Source: Streptomyces phaeolivaceus
Lineage (GTDB): Bacteria > Actinomycetota > Actinomycetes > Streptomycetales > Streptomycetaceae
Reading direction: 5' to 3'
Assembly (NCBI RefSeq): GCF_009184865.1
Contig: NZ_CP045096.1
Span: 620,001 to 684,000, forward strand
Length of the DNA stretch: 64,000 nt
The notes below the pieces were generated by a model. The model saw only the letters and a list, made by a program, of their open reading frames with translations, did not search any database and had not been told where the DNA came from. The position numbers and the translations under genes were made by a program. Shown here one piece after another: positions 52,500 to 62,953 of this stretch (the first letter of the stretch is position 1; every line of letters begins with the position of its first letter).

Positions 52500-53360
52500 A
52501 TGCGGGACGATCATCGTGAGCTGCGGCTGTTCCTGCATCTGGCCCGGACCCTGAACTTCGGCCGGACCAGCCTGGACTGCCATGTCAGCCCGGCGACGCT
52601 GACGCGGACCGTGCAGCGGCTGGAGGCCGACCTCGGGCACCGGCTCTTCGACCGGGGCCCGCGGGGCGTCTCGCTGACGGCCGAGGGGCACCGCTTCCGT
52701 GAATACGCGGTGCGGGCGCTGGAGTTGTGGCGCGCGTATCGCGAGGAGCATCCGGACCCCGCCGAACTCACCGGTCGGCTGGCCGTGTTCGCGACGGTGA
52801 CCGCGTGTCAGGCACTGCTGCCGGACCTGTTGGCGCCGTTCCGCGCGGCCCATCCGCAGGTGCGCCTCGATCTGCGCACGGGTGACGCGGCGGCGGCGCT
52901 GGCCCGGCTGGACGAGGGCGAGGCGGACGTGGCGGTCGCGGGCATCCCGGCGCGGCTGCCGGAGCCACTCGTGAGCCGGACGGTGGCCACGACGGACCTG
53001 GTGTTCGTCACCGCGCACGACCGCCCGGACCCCGGACTCGACGGCCCCTTCGTCCTGCCCCACCGGGGCCTGGTCCGCGACGCCGCCGACCGCTGGTTCC
53101 GCTCCCACGGCGTCTCCCCCGAGCCGGCGGCCGAACCGGAGGGCCACGAGGCGCTGTTGGCGCTGGTCGCGCTGGGCTGTGGCACCGGGGTGATCCCCCG
53201 ACTGGTGCTCGACCACAGCGCCGTACGGGACCGGCTGACGGTGATCCCCGCCGACCCGCCGCCCGCGCCGTTCCCGATCGGGCTGTGCGTGCGGCGGGCG
53301 GATCTGCGGCGGCCACAGGTGGCGGCCCTGTGGAGCCTCACGGCCGAGTTCACCTCCTGA
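52500..53360 (+). CDS. LysR-family regulator, IlvY-like
   Basis: 286 aa from ATG 52500 (AGGTGGGCGGG upstream). The N-terminal HTH ELRLFLHLARTLNFGRTSLD then VSPATLTRTVQRLEADLGH and LTAEGHRFREYA is typical LysR. The C-terminal domain follows E. coli IlvY closely: VFATVTACQALLPDLLAPFR, RTGDAAAALARLDEGEADVA, HEALLALVALGCGTGVIPRL. IlvY activates ilvC in response to acetolactate. Gene order and direction relative to ilvC are the same here, so an IlvY role is very likely. Assigned from recollection of the IlvY sequence, not from a search. Confidence 0.85.
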   Translation: MRDDHRELRLFLHLARTLNFGRTSLDCHVSPATLTRTVQRLEADLGHRLFDRGPRGVSLTAEGHRFREYAVRALELWRAYREEHPDPAELTGRLAVFATVTACQALLPDLLAPFRAAHPQVRLDLRTGDAAAALARLDEGEADVAVAGIPARLPEPLVSRTVATTDLVFVTAHDRPDPGLDGPFVLPHRGLVRDAADRWFRSHGVSPEPAAEPEGHEALLALVALGCGTGVIPRLVLDHSAVRDRLTVIPADPPPAPFPIGLCVRRADLRRPQVAALWSLTAEFTS

Positions 53361-53485
53361 TCATCTCGGCGACAACTCTCGTACCCTCACAAGCAATTCG
53401 AATTTTCCTCTCCCTCACGGCGTTCGGAATTATTGCTTTCACTTCTCATCTGCGGCACAACCTTCAACGATCCCCGGGCCTCTAA

Positions 53486-53499
53486 TTCGGCGAACCGAA
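53486..53499 (+). promoter_or_regulatory. TTCGG-CGAA-CCGAA hairpin upstream of yfhO
   Basis: A small perfect inverted repeat with a 4-nt loop, 73 nt before GTG 53572, in an AT-rich 53380-53520 stretch. If transcribed it would lie in the leader, just before the alternative ATG 53500. The rest of 53361-53571 shows no gene. Confidence 0.35.
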
Positions 53500-53571
53500 A
53501 TGAGGGGTCCGTCGAAAAATGAAGTGGGTAGTCCAACGGAACTCGGTGCGCCGAGCGGACAGGGACCGGGC

Positions 53572-55494
<1,923 letters not shown>

Positions 55495-55516
55495 ACCGCA
55501 CCCCTGGGGGGAGAAC

Positions 55517-56511
55517 ATGCTCATCTCGATCGTCGCACCCTGCTACAACGAGGAAGCCGTCGTCGCGCGCTTCCACGAGGAGATCCAGAAGGTCGCGGAG
55601 GAACTGCTCCCGCTCGGCCACGACATGGAGTTCGTGTACGTGGACGACGGCAGCCGGGACCGCACGCTCACCGTGCTGAAGCAACTGGCCGAGCAGGACG
55701 CGCGCGTCCGGTACGTCTCGTTCAGCCGCAACTTCGGCAAGGAGGCGGCGCTGCTCGCGGGACTGCGGCACGCCTCGGGCGAGTCCGTGATCGTCATGGA
55801 CGCCGATCTGCAGCACCCGCCGGAACTGATCCGCCGCATGGTCGGCCTACGGGAACAGGGCTACGACCAGGTCACGCCCGCCGCACCCGCACCGGCGACG
55901 GGCTCGTGCGCACCGCCACCGCCCGCCTGTACTACCGGCTGGTGAACCGGCTCGTGGACGTCGAACTCGTCGACGGCGTGGGCGACTTCCGGCTGCTGTC
56001 CCGCCGGGTGGTGGACGCGGTCCTGGACCTCACCGAGTACAACCGGTTCTCCAAGGGCCTCTTCGCCTGGGTCGGTTTCCCGGGCACGACCTTCGCGTAC
56101 GAGAACGCGGTGCGCGAGCACGGCCGCAGTTCCTGGAGTCTGCGGTCGCTGCTCGACTACGGGCTGGACGGGCTGCTCTCCTTCAACAACCGGCCGCTGC
56201 GGGCCGCCCTGTACGTCGGCCTGTGCCTGCTGGTGTGCGCGGGGCTCCAAACGGCGTGGATCGTGGGCTCGGCACTCGTCAACGGCGTGGAGACTCCGGG
56301 CTATGTCACCATCGTCATGGCCGTCACCGGGCTCGCCGGCGTACAGATGATCATGCTCGGGGTGATCGGGGAGCACACCGGCCGGATCTACTACGAGGTG
56401 AAGGGGCGCCCGCACTTCCTGGTGAAGGCGACCAATGTGGAGGAGGCGGCGCGGATGGAGCGGACGGAGGGGCACGCGGCGTGCGGCACGACGAAGGACC
56501 CCATTCGCTGA
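55517..56511 (+). pseudogene. gtrB: GtrB-type polyprenyl-phosphate glycosyltransferase with a one-base frameshift
   Basis: Frame one (55517-55945) gives the GT2 domain start: ISIVAPCYNEEAVVARFHEE, VDDGSRDRT, FSRNFGKEAALLAGL, VIVMDADLQHPPELI. After EQGYDQV it loses sense. The next frame takes over with RRTRTGDGLVRTATARLYYR, DFRLLSRRVVDAVLDL and two C-terminal membrane helices, ending at 56511. Comparing GTCACGCCCGCCGC here with the expected GTC-ATC-GCC-CGC-CGC places a missing T between 55874 and 55875. With that base the protein would be 331 aa and normal. Either a true frameshift mutation or a sequencing error. It would charge undecaprenyl-phosphate with a sugar. Confidence 0.88.
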
Positions 56512-56945
56512 TGGGGACGGCGACACGGACCAGGACGCTCCCCGAGGCCCACCCGGGGCCGGAGCGCCGCATATCAGGACAGATCATCACCTTCGCCCTG
56601 GTCGGCGTGGTCAACACCCTGACCTACTACGGCCTTTACCTGTTGTTTCTCCATTGGCTGCCCTATCTCGGCGCGCATGTTCTTGCATTCATCCTGAGCA
56701 TGACGGGTTCCTTTTTCCTCAACGCGCGATTCACCTATCGCACCCGTCCGACCTGGCGTAAATTCCTGCTGTTTCCGCTGACCAATGCCACGAATTTCCT
56801 GCTCACCACGACGGGCGTTTATGTGATCGTGGACGTCCTGCACGCGGGCAGCCGGTTCGCCCCGCTGCTCGCTTCGGGGGCGGCGATCCCCGTGACGTTC
56901 GTGGTGTCCCGCACGATCATGCTGCGGGGCTCCCGGCCCGTGTGA
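56511..56945 (+). CDS. gtrA: GtrA-family membrane protein (lipid-linked sugar flippase)
   Basis: 144 aa; ATG shares one base with the preceding TGA (TGATG). Four membrane helices: ITFALVGVVNTLTYYGLYLL, VLAFILSMTGSFFLNARFTY, KFLLFPLTNATNFLLTTTGV and LLASGAAIPVTFVVSRTIML. The FxxVGxxNTxxxY start and FxxNxxxTY motif are GtrA hallmarks. Flips polyprenyl-phosphate-sugar across the membrane for the YfhO-type transferase. The central part uses AT-rich codons (AAA, TTT, AAT, TTA-free) unlike its neighbours. Confidence 0.9.
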   Translation: MGTATRTRTLPEAHPGPERRISGQIITFALVGVVNTLTYYGLYLLFLHWLPYLGAHVLAFILSMTGSFFLNARFTYRTRPTWRKFLLFPLTNATNFLLTTTGVYVIVDVLHAGSRFAPLLASGAAIPVTFVVSRTIMLRGSRPV

Positions 56946-56951
56946 GGGGGG

Positions 56952-58199
56952 TCAGACCAGCGCGCCCAGCGGGTCGTCGAGCACCGGTTGCCACGCCAAC
57001 TCGGCCGCTCCGACCAGGCTGTTGTGATCGAGGGTGCAGGCCAGGATCGGCGGGACCCCGCTCTGCCGGCCCCACAGGCTGCGGTCGGCGACGACGGCGC
57101 GCAGCCGGTCGGGGTCGGCGTCGAGCAGGGAGCCGTGCATCCCGCCGAGGATGATCCGGTCCGGGTTGAGGATGTTGACCAGGCCCGCGAGCCCGAGGCC
57201 GAGACGGTCGATGATGGCCTCGGCGGCCGTACGGACGACCGGGTCGCCGTACCGGGTGCGGATCAGCTCGTTGGCCTGCTGGAGCAGTGAGCCCTCGGGG
57301 CCCGGGTCGCGGCCGACGGCGGTGAGGAAGGCGCGCGGGTCGGCCTCGACGTCGAGGCAGCCTCGGCTACCGCAGTGGCAGGGGCGGCCCTCGGGGTTGA
57401 CGGTGAGGTGACCGACCTCCAGGGCGAGGCCCGAACTGCCCATGTGCAGGCGGCCGTCGAGGACCAGCGCACCGCCGACGCCCCGGTGCCCGGTGGCCAC
57501 GCACAGCAGATCGCGGGAGCCGCGCCCGGCGCCGTGCCGGTGCTCGGCGAGGGCGGCGAGGTTGACGTCGTTGGCCGCGAACGCGGGCCCCTCGATACCG
57601 GCCGCGCGGACCCGCTCGGCGAAGATCTGCCGGACGGGCGCCCCGGCCGGCCAGGCCAGGTGCAGCGGGTTCAGTGCCAGCCCCGCCGGTTCGGCGACCG
57701 CGGACGGCACGGCGAGACCGGTGCCCACGCATCGCCGGCCGGTCTCCCGCAGCAGTTCGGCGCCCGCGTCGACGACCGAGCCGAGCACCTTCGCCGGGTC
57801 GGCGTCCACGATCTCGCAGGCGGGTGTGGTGGCGACGATCCGTCCGCCGAGCCCGACCAGCGCGGCCCGCCAGCCGTCGGCGTGCACCTGGGTGGCGAGC
57901 GCGACGGGCCCCTCCTCGGCGACTTCGAGGCGGTGCGAGGGCCGGCCCTGCGATCCGGCGGCGGCGCCCGGGTGCGCGTCGACCCGGATCAGCCCCAGCG
58001 CCTCCAACTCGGCGGCGACGGCACCGGCGGTGGCGCGGGTGACGCCCAGTTCGGCGGTGAGCACGGCCCTCGTCGGTGCCCGGCCGGTGTGCACCAGTTC
58101 CAGCGCCGGACCGAGTGCGCCCCTCCCCCGGTCCAGCCGGGTGCGTGTCGCCGTCGGTGTCCCTTCGCCCGCCGCCTTGGGGGCCGCCTTCCCGTCCAT
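56952..58199 (-). CDS. ROK-family transcriptional regulator
   Basis: 415 aa from ATG 58199 (GGGAG ~10 nt upstream). A winged HTH at ~25-80 (PTRAVLTAELGVTRATAGAV) is followed by the ROK fold with the zinc motif CHCGSRGCLD, the sugar-site ALEVGHLTVNPEG and GVGGALVLDGRLHMG. Such proteins repress sugar uptake genes and respond to free sugars; NagC and XylR are examples. The Asp of the NDVNLAALAE region is present, so weak kinase activity is not excluded. No sugar transporter is adjacent. Convergent with gtrA, 6 bp apart. Confidence 0.88.
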   Translation of the reverse strand: MDGKAAPKAAGEGTPTATRTRLDRGRGALGPALELVHTGRAPTRAVLTAELGVTRATAGAVAAELEALGLIRVDAHPGAAAGSQGRPSHRLEVAEEGPVALATQVHADGWRAALVGLGGRIVATTPACEIVDADPAKVLGSVVDAGAELLRETGRRCVGTGLAVPSAVAEPAGLALNPLHLAWPAGAPVRQIFAERVRAAGIEGPAFAANDVNLAALAEHRHGAGRGSRDLLCVATGHRGVGGALVLDGRLHMGSSGLALEVGHLTVNPEGRPCHCGSRGCLDVEADPRAFLTAVGRDPGPEGSLLQQANELIRTRYGDPVVRTAAEAIIDRLGLGLAGLVNILNPDRIILGGMHGSLLDADPDRLRAVVADRSLWGRQSGVPPILACTLDHNSLVGAAELAWQPVLDDPLGALV

Positions 58200-58249
58200 G
58201 AGGGCGAGTCTCCCATGATCCGCACGGCGCGGAACCACGCCGGCGGCCG

Positions 58250-58870
58250 TCAGCCGTCGTCGAACCCGCCGACCCGCAGGGTGACGTTCAGCCGGCCGGT
58301 CAGCCCCAGCCGGGCGGGCGCGGTCCCCGCGCACACCCGGGGCACCCCGTGGTACGCCTGCCGTGCCGGCCCGCCGAACACGAAGAGATCACCGCTGCGC
58401 AGCTCCACGTCCGTGTACGGCCGCGACCGGGTCTCCGTGTCGCCGAAGCGGAAGACGCAGGTGTCACCGAGGCTCAGCGACACCACCGGCGCGTCCGGCC
58501 GCTCGTCGGCGTCCCGGTGCGTGCCCATGCGGGCGTCGCCGTCGTAGAAGTTGATCAGCGCGATGTCGGACGCGGCGGACGCGACCTCCTCACCCGGGGC
58601 GCCGGTGACCCGGGCGTCCGCGCCCAGGACGTCCATGACCGCGCGCCGGCCCAGCTCGCCCAGCCAGGGCGGGAACGGTTTCACGGGTGCGCCGTCGACG
58701 GCCGTGCGGGCGTAGGCGTACGGGTACCAGTGGTGGCCGAGGCAGACCTGCCGGGCGGTCATCGTGGCGCCGCCGGGCGTGCGGACCGTGCGGAGTCAGG
58801 TGGGCGGCCGGTCCCACGCTCGGCGGGCATCCAGAAGCCGACGCTGCGCGCGGGACCGTTCGGCGGCCGG
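58250..58870 (-). pseudogene. AlkB-like 2-oxoglutarate/Fe(II) dioxygenase with 5' truncation and a nonsense codon
   Basis: From ATG 58762 leftwards there are 170 residues with MTARQVCLG, the iron motif HRD (MGTHRDADE), YHGVPRV and LNVTLRVGG, an AlkB family core that repairs alkylated bases. The family start, however, lies further out. In the same frame the DNA upstream reads AQRRLLDARRAWDRPPT, a stop (58797-58799), then LRTVRTPGGATM, which matches the AlkB N-terminal part apart from the stop. Even further out, a TAA and the methyltransferase promoter take over, so the first ~20 residues are gone. A short protein from ATG 58762 keeps the iron ligands but lacks the nucleotide-recognition lid, so it is probably inactive. 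Confidence 0.68.
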
Positions 58871-58889
58871 GCGTGGGCCGGTGCTCGGT

Positions 58890-58895
58890 TAGCCT
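58890..58895 (+). promoter_or_regulatory. Putative -10 TAGCCT of the RlmG-like gene
   Basis: TAGCCT ends 9 nt before ATG 58905, no Shine-Dalgarno sequence, so a very short or absent leader is expected. It lies in the region where the AlkB reading frame was truncated. Confidence 0.4.
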
Positions 58896-58904
58896 GGGCA
58901 CACG

Positions 58905-60098
58905 ATGAGCGACCGTATGACCGCGCCCTGGGGCGAATACACCCTGGCCCGCTTTCCCGAGGACCCCCGTGACCAGCTGCGCGCCTGGGACGCGTCCGAC
59001 GCGTATCTGCTGCGCCACCTCGCGGAGAGCGGGACCGTGCTGGACGGGGCGGTCGTGGTCGTCGGGGACCGCTGGGGCGCGCTGACCACCGCGCTGGCCA
59101 CCGCGTCGGCCGGGCACGGGCCGACGCAGATCACCGACTCGTTCCTGAGCCGGGAGGCGACACGGGCCAACCTGGGGCGCAACGGTGTGGCTGCGGACGC
59201 TGTACGGCTGCTCACCACCCGGGACACTCCCCCGGACCGGATCGACGTGCTCCTGGTCCGGGTCCCCAAGAGCCTCGCGCTGCTGGAGGACCAGTTGCAC
59301 CGGCTCGCGCCCGCCGTGCACGAGGGCACGGTCGTGATCGGCACCGGGATGGTCAAGGAGATCCACACCTCGACGCTCAGGCTGTTCGAGCGGATCCTCG
59401 GCCCGACCCGCACCTCGCTCGCCCAGCAGAAGGCGCGGCTGATCTTCTGCACTCCGGACGCTGCGGTCCTCAAGGCCCGGGGTGCCGTTCCATGGCCGTA
59501 CTCCTATCAACTCCCCGATGACACCGGCCTGTTGGCCGGGCGGTCCGTGGTCAATCACGCGGGGGTGTTCTGCGCCGACCGGCTCGACATCGGCACCCGG
59601 TTCTTCCTGCGGCACCTGCCGGGGGACACGGGCGGTGGACGGGTCGTCGATCTGGGGTGCGGCAACGGCGTGGTCGGTACGGCGGTCGCGCTGGCCGACC
59701 CGGACGCCGAGGTGGTGTTCGTGGACGAGTCGTACCAGGCGGTGGCCTCGGCGGAGGACACGTACCGGGCGAACCGGCCGGGCGGCGGGACGACCGAGGG
59801 GACAGCGGGCGGGAAGGCCGAGTTCGTGGTCGGCGACGGGCTGGAGGGGTTCGCGGCGGGCAGTGTCGATCTCGTCCTGAACAATCCGCCGTTCCACTCC
59901 CATCAGGCGACGACCGACGCCACGGCCCGGCGGATGTTCACCGGGGCGCGGCGGGCGCTACGGCCGGGTGGTGAGCTGTGGGTGGTCGGGAACCGTCATC
60001 TGGGCTATCACGTGACGCTGCGGCGGATCTTCGGCAACAGTGAACTCGTCGCGAGCGACGCCAAGTTCGTGGTGCTGCGGGCCGTCAGGCAGGGCTAG
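58905..60098 (+). CDS. rlmG: RlmG-like 23S rRNA guanine-N2 methyltransferase
   Basis: 397 aa. Two consecutive Rossmann domains: a degenerate N-terminal one (VVVVGDRWGALTTALA) and an active C-terminal one with motif I VVDLGCGNGVVG and the catalytic NNPPFHSH. TTxR-type links and the FERILGPTRTSLAQQKARL segment match RlmG, which methylates guanine 1835 of 23S rRNA using S-adenosylmethionine. RsmC, which methylates 16S rRNA, is a similar enzyme but has a different domain order. Monocistronic; probable leaderless transcript. Confidence 0.85.
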   Translation: MSDRMTAPWGEYTLARFPEDPRDQLRAWDASDAYLLRHLAESGTVLDGAVVVVGDRWGALTTALATASAGHGPTQITDSFLSREATRANLGRNGVAADAVRLLTTRDTPPDRIDVLLVRVPKSLALLEDQLHRLAPAVHEGTVVIGTGMVKEIHTSTLRLFERILGPTRTSLAQQKARLIFCTPDAAVLKARGAVPWPYSYQLPDDTGLLAGRSVVNHAGVFCADRLDIGTRFFLRHLPGDTGGGRVVDLGCGNGVVGTAVALADPDAEVVFVDESYQAVASAEDTYRANRPGGGTTEGTAGGKAEFVVGDGLEGFAAGSVDLVLNNPPFHSHQATTDATARRMFTGARRALRPGGELWVVGNRHLGYHVTLRRIFGNSELVASDAKFVVLRAVRQG

Positions 60099-60159
60099 GC
60101 CCCGTCGTCACCTTCCCGTCGTCGCCCGGAGGGCGGCCTCGCGGCGTCGTGGGGGTACC

Positions 60160-60984
60160 TCACCTGGCGGCCCCGGCCGGGAGGGTCGCGGCGCCGCGCA
60201 GGGCACGCGGGGAGGCGCCCAGTTCCCGGCGGCACGCCTTGTTGAAGGCCTGGAGGTCGGGGATGCCGACGGACGCGGCCACGGCGGGGATGGAGAGGGT
60301 CGTGGCGCGGAGCAGATGGTGGGCGCGTTCGAGTCTGCGGCGGCGGATGTAGGCGACGACCGTGCCGCCGGTCTCGGCGTGGAACAGCCGGGTCAGATGG
60401 TTGTGGGAGACACCGGCCACGCGGGCCACCTCCGGGATGGTGAACGGCGCGGCGAGATGGGCCTCGATGTGGGCGATGGCGGTGGTGACCGCGGGATGCG
60501 GGCCTGGGGCCGCCGCGGCCGGCGGGGTGAGGTGGGCGACGCGCCACAGGGCGGTCCACAGTTCGGCGCGGGTGCGGTCGGGCTCGCTCGGGGCGGCGGC
60601 CACCGCCTGGAGCAACAGGCCGGTGAGCGTGGGGAGTTCGGGGCCGGTGTCCTGCACCACCGGGACCGTGCGGGCGGGTCCGGCCGGGGCGATGCGCAGA
60701 TGGGCGAAGAGGTGTTCGGAGCGGCCCCGGTAGCGGTAGCGGACGGTGGTGCCGGGCGGGACCAGACTGACCCGGCCGGGGCGGATGACATGGGCCGTGC
60801 CGTCGACGGTCAGTTCGGCCTCGTACTGGTAGAGGTGCAGTTGCCACAGCTCCGGCAGCCGGAACACGTCCGTGCGGCTCGCGACGCCGTGCACGCCGAC
60901 ACCGATGAGGGCGACATCCGGCGGCTCACCGAGGTGGATCTCCGTCTCCCGCATGTCCGGAAAAATATCAGTGACGGGCGTCAC
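60160..60984 (-). CDS. AraC-family transcriptional regulator
   Basis: 274 aa from GTG 60984; ATG 60954 (MRETEIH) is an alternative start. The N-terminal cupin-like sensing domain (LWQLHLYQYEAELTVDG, RVSLVPPGTTVRYRY) is followed by two HTH motifs at the C-terminus (IPEVARVAGVSHNHLTRLFH and SIPAVAASVGIPDLQAFNKA). Divergent sugar genes are close (aldolase at 61054-61932, same strand). Effector unknown. Confidence 0.87.
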   Translation of the reverse strand: MTPVTDIFPDMRETEIHLGEPPDVALIGVGVHGVASRTDVFRLPELWQLHLYQYEAELTVDGTAHVIRPGRVSLVPPGTTVRYRYRGRSEHLFAHLRIAPAGPARTVPVVQDTGPELPTLTGLLLQAVAAAPSEPDRTRAELWTALWRVAHLTPPAAAAPGPHPAVTTAIAHIEAHLAAPFTIPEVARVAGVSHNHLTRLFHAETGGTVVAYIRRRRLERAHHLLRATTLSIPAVAASVGIPDLQAFNKACRRELGASPRALRGAATLPAGAAR

Positions 60985-61053
60985 ACTCCGGTCCCCGGCG
61001 GCGCGCTTCGCAAGACGGTCACAATCCCACGCGCGACGGACGCGTACGGGCCG

Positions 61054-61932
61054 TCACGGGGACGCGGACGGAGCGGTCGCCTCCGTCCGCAGGACGCCGA
61101 TGAGGCGGGCCACCGTCTCCGTCATCGCCGCCCGGCCCGCCGCGAGGTACCGGCGCGGGTCCACGACCTCGGGGCGGGCGGCGAGATGTTCACGGATCGC
61201 GCCGGTCAGGGCGATGTTGAGCGCGGTGCCGATGTTGACCTTGGCGATGCCGCCGGTGACGGCCGTCCGCAGTTCGTGGTCCGGGACACCGGAGGAGCCG
61301 TGCAGGACGAGGGGGACGTCGAGGGCGGCGGCCAGCCGTTTCAGGAGGGCGTGGTCGAGGGCGGCGGTGCGGGTGGTCATCGCGTGCGAGCTGCCGATGG
61401 CGACGGCGAGGGCGTCCACGCCCGAATCGGCCACGAAGGCCCGTGCCTCGTCGGGGTCGGTCCGGGCGCCGGGCGCGTGCGCGTCGAGCGGCGCCGAGCC
61501 GTTCTTGCCGCCCACCTGCCCCAACTCGGCCTCGATCCAGAGCCCTTGACCGTGCGCCCAGGCCACTGCGGTGTGGGTGGCGGCGAGGTTGTCCAGGTAG
61601 GGCAGGTGGGAGGCGTCGTACATCACGGAGCTGAACCCGGCGTCGGCGGCCCGGCGCAGCAGGCCCTCGCTCCGGATGTGGTCGAGGTGGAGGGCGACGG
61701 GCACGGCGGCCCGCTCGGCGGCGGCGGTCGCGGCGCGGGCCAGTGGGAGCACGTCCCCGCCGTGGAACCCGACCGCGTTCTCGCTGACCTGGAGCACGAC
61801 GGGCGCGGCGACGGACTCGGCGCCCGCGACGACCGCTTCGACATGCTCCAGGGTGATGACATTGAACGCGGCGACCGCGGAGTGCGCGGCGGCGGCCCCG
61901 GTGATCAGTTCACCGGTCGTAGTGAGCGGCAC
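61054..61932 (-). CDS. Class II ketose-bisphosphate aldolase (GatY/KbaY/AgaY type)
   Basis: 292 aa, GTG start. Zinc-dependent aldolase; metal His residues are in VALHLDHIRSE and LHGSSGVPDHEL, and the catalytic core includes SSVMYDASHLPYLDN, WIEAELGQVGGKNG and GIAKVNIGTALN. Splits tagatose-1,6- or fructose-1,6-bisphosphate. Placed 13 bp downstream of an AgaS-like isomerase and controlled by a DeoR protein, as in amino-sugar (aga) operons. Start residues MPLTTTGEL. Confidence 0.88.
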   Translation of the reverse strand: MPLTTTGELITGAAAAHSAVAAFNVITLEHVEAVVAGAESVAAPVVLQVSENAVGFHGGDVLPLARAATAAAERAAVPVALHLDHIRSEGLLRRAADAGFSSVMYDASHLPYLDNLAATHTAVAWAHGQGLWIEAELGQVGGKNGSAPLDAHAPGARTDPDEARAFVADSGVDALAVAIGSSHAMTTRTAALDHALLKRLAAALDVPLVLHGSSGVPDHELRTAVTGGIAKVNIGTALNIALTGAIREHLAARPEVVDPRRYLAAGRAAMTETVARLIGVLRTEATAPSASP

Positions 61933-61945
61933 GACTCCTCCTGTT

Positions 61946-62845
61946 TCAGCGGGCGTTCGTGTCGGGGGCGTCGAGGATCACCGAGCGGGTGAGATGGCGC
62001 GGGCGGTCGGGGTCGAGGCCGCGGGCGGCGGCCACGGCGACGGCGAGCCGCTGGGCGCGGACCAGTTCGGCAAGCGGATCGAGCCCGCCGACCACCCAGG
62101 TCCCGCCGGTCTCCCGCACCTGCGCGGCCAGCCCCTCGGGCGCCTCGCCGAGCATCCAGGTCGCCGTGGAGCGGGTGCTGACGCTGATCGGGCCGTGCCG
62201 GTACTCCATCGCCGGGTACGCCTCGCTCCAGGCGAGCGCGGCCTCCCGCATCTTCAGCGCGGCCTCCTGGGCGAGGCCCACGGTCCAGCCCCGGCCGAGG
62301 AAGGTGAACTGGGTGCTGTCGACGAGCCCTTCGGGCAGCGGTGCCGCCAGCGCGGTGCGCGCGTCGGCGACGGCGGCCTCGGTGTGCAGGCCCAGATGGG
62401 CGCGGAGGAGGGTGAGGGCGGTGGTGGCGAAGCGGGTCTGCACGACGGACCTCTCGTCGGCGAAGTCCAGGACGACGCTGTCGTCCGCGGTCGTCATGAC
62501 GGGGGTGGCGGGGTCGGCGGTGACCGCCGTCGTGCGTGTACGGCCCCGGAGCGCGTCCAGCAGTTCCAGCACCTCGGTGGTGGTGCCGGAGCGGGTGAGG
62601 GCGACGACCCGGTCGTAGGCGCGTCCGTGGGGGAACTCCGAGGCCGCGAACGCGTCCGTCTCCCCGTGCCCGGCCCGCTCGCGCAGGACGGCGGCGGCCT
62701 GCGCCATGAAGTACGACGTGCCGCAGCCGACGAGCGCCACCCGCTCCCCCGGCGCGGGCAGGACCCCGGCGTGTTCGACCGCCCCGGCGGCGGCTCGGGT
62801 CCAGCACTCGGGCTGGGTGCGCAGTTCGTCCTCGACATGGGTCAT
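61946..62845 (-). CDS. SIS-domain sugar isomerase/deaminase (AgaS/GlmS-C-like)
   Basis: 299 aa from ATG 62845 (GGGGAGGG upstream). Two SIS domains: LVGCGTSYFMAQAAAVLRER with ASEFPHGRAYDRVVALTRSG and TTTEVLELL, then FLGRGWTVGLAQEAALKMRE and EYRHGPISV. These are the ketose-aldose isomerase/deaminase fold, as in AgaS, which deaminates galactosamine-6-phosphate or isomerises amino-sugar phosphates. It lacks the glutaminase domain of GlmS. First gene of an operon with the aldolase. A -10-like TACATT (minus strand, 62891-62896) precedes it. Confidence 0.87.
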   Translation of the reverse strand: MTHVEDELRTQPECWTRAAAGAVEHAGVLPAPGERVALVGCGTSYFMAQAAAVLRERAGHGETDAFAASEFPHGRAYDRVVALTRSGTTTEVLELLDALRGRTRTTAVTADPATPVMTTADDSVVLDFADERSVVQTRFATTALTLLRAHLGLHTEAAVADARTALAAPLPEGLVDSTQFTFLGRGWTVGLAQEAALKMREAALAWSEAYPAMEYRHGPISVSTRSTATWMLGEAPEGLAAQVRETGGTWVVGGLDPLAELVRAQRLAVAVAAARGLDPDRPRHLTRSVILDAPDTNAR

Positions 62846-62905
62846 ACGGTCACCCTCCCCGGGAGGCACCGGGATCATGCTTGTTGTTGCAATGTATGGT
62901 CGACT

Positions 62906-62923
62906 TTCGAGCATCTTCGAGCA
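62906..62923. promoter_or_regulatory. Direct repeats TTCGAGCA x2, probable DeoR operator
   Basis: TTCGAGCA occurs at 62906-62913 and 62916-62923, one helical turn apart, in the 108-bp space between the divergent SIS and DeoR genes. Next to it are -10-like TATGGT (+ strand, 62895-62900) and TACATT (- strand, 62891-62896), so binding here would block both promoters. Confidence 0.55.
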
Positions 62924-62943
62924 CAGGCGCGTCCGCGCGCAAG

Positions 62944-62949
62944 AGGAGG
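62944..62949 (+). promoter_or_regulatory. Perfect ribosome-binding site AGGAGG
   Basis: AGGAGG is fully complementary to the 16S 3' end, 4 nt before ATG 62954. It fixes the start of the DeoR gene; the much longer open frame upstream is not used. Confidence 0.85.
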
Positions 62950-62953
62950 GCCC

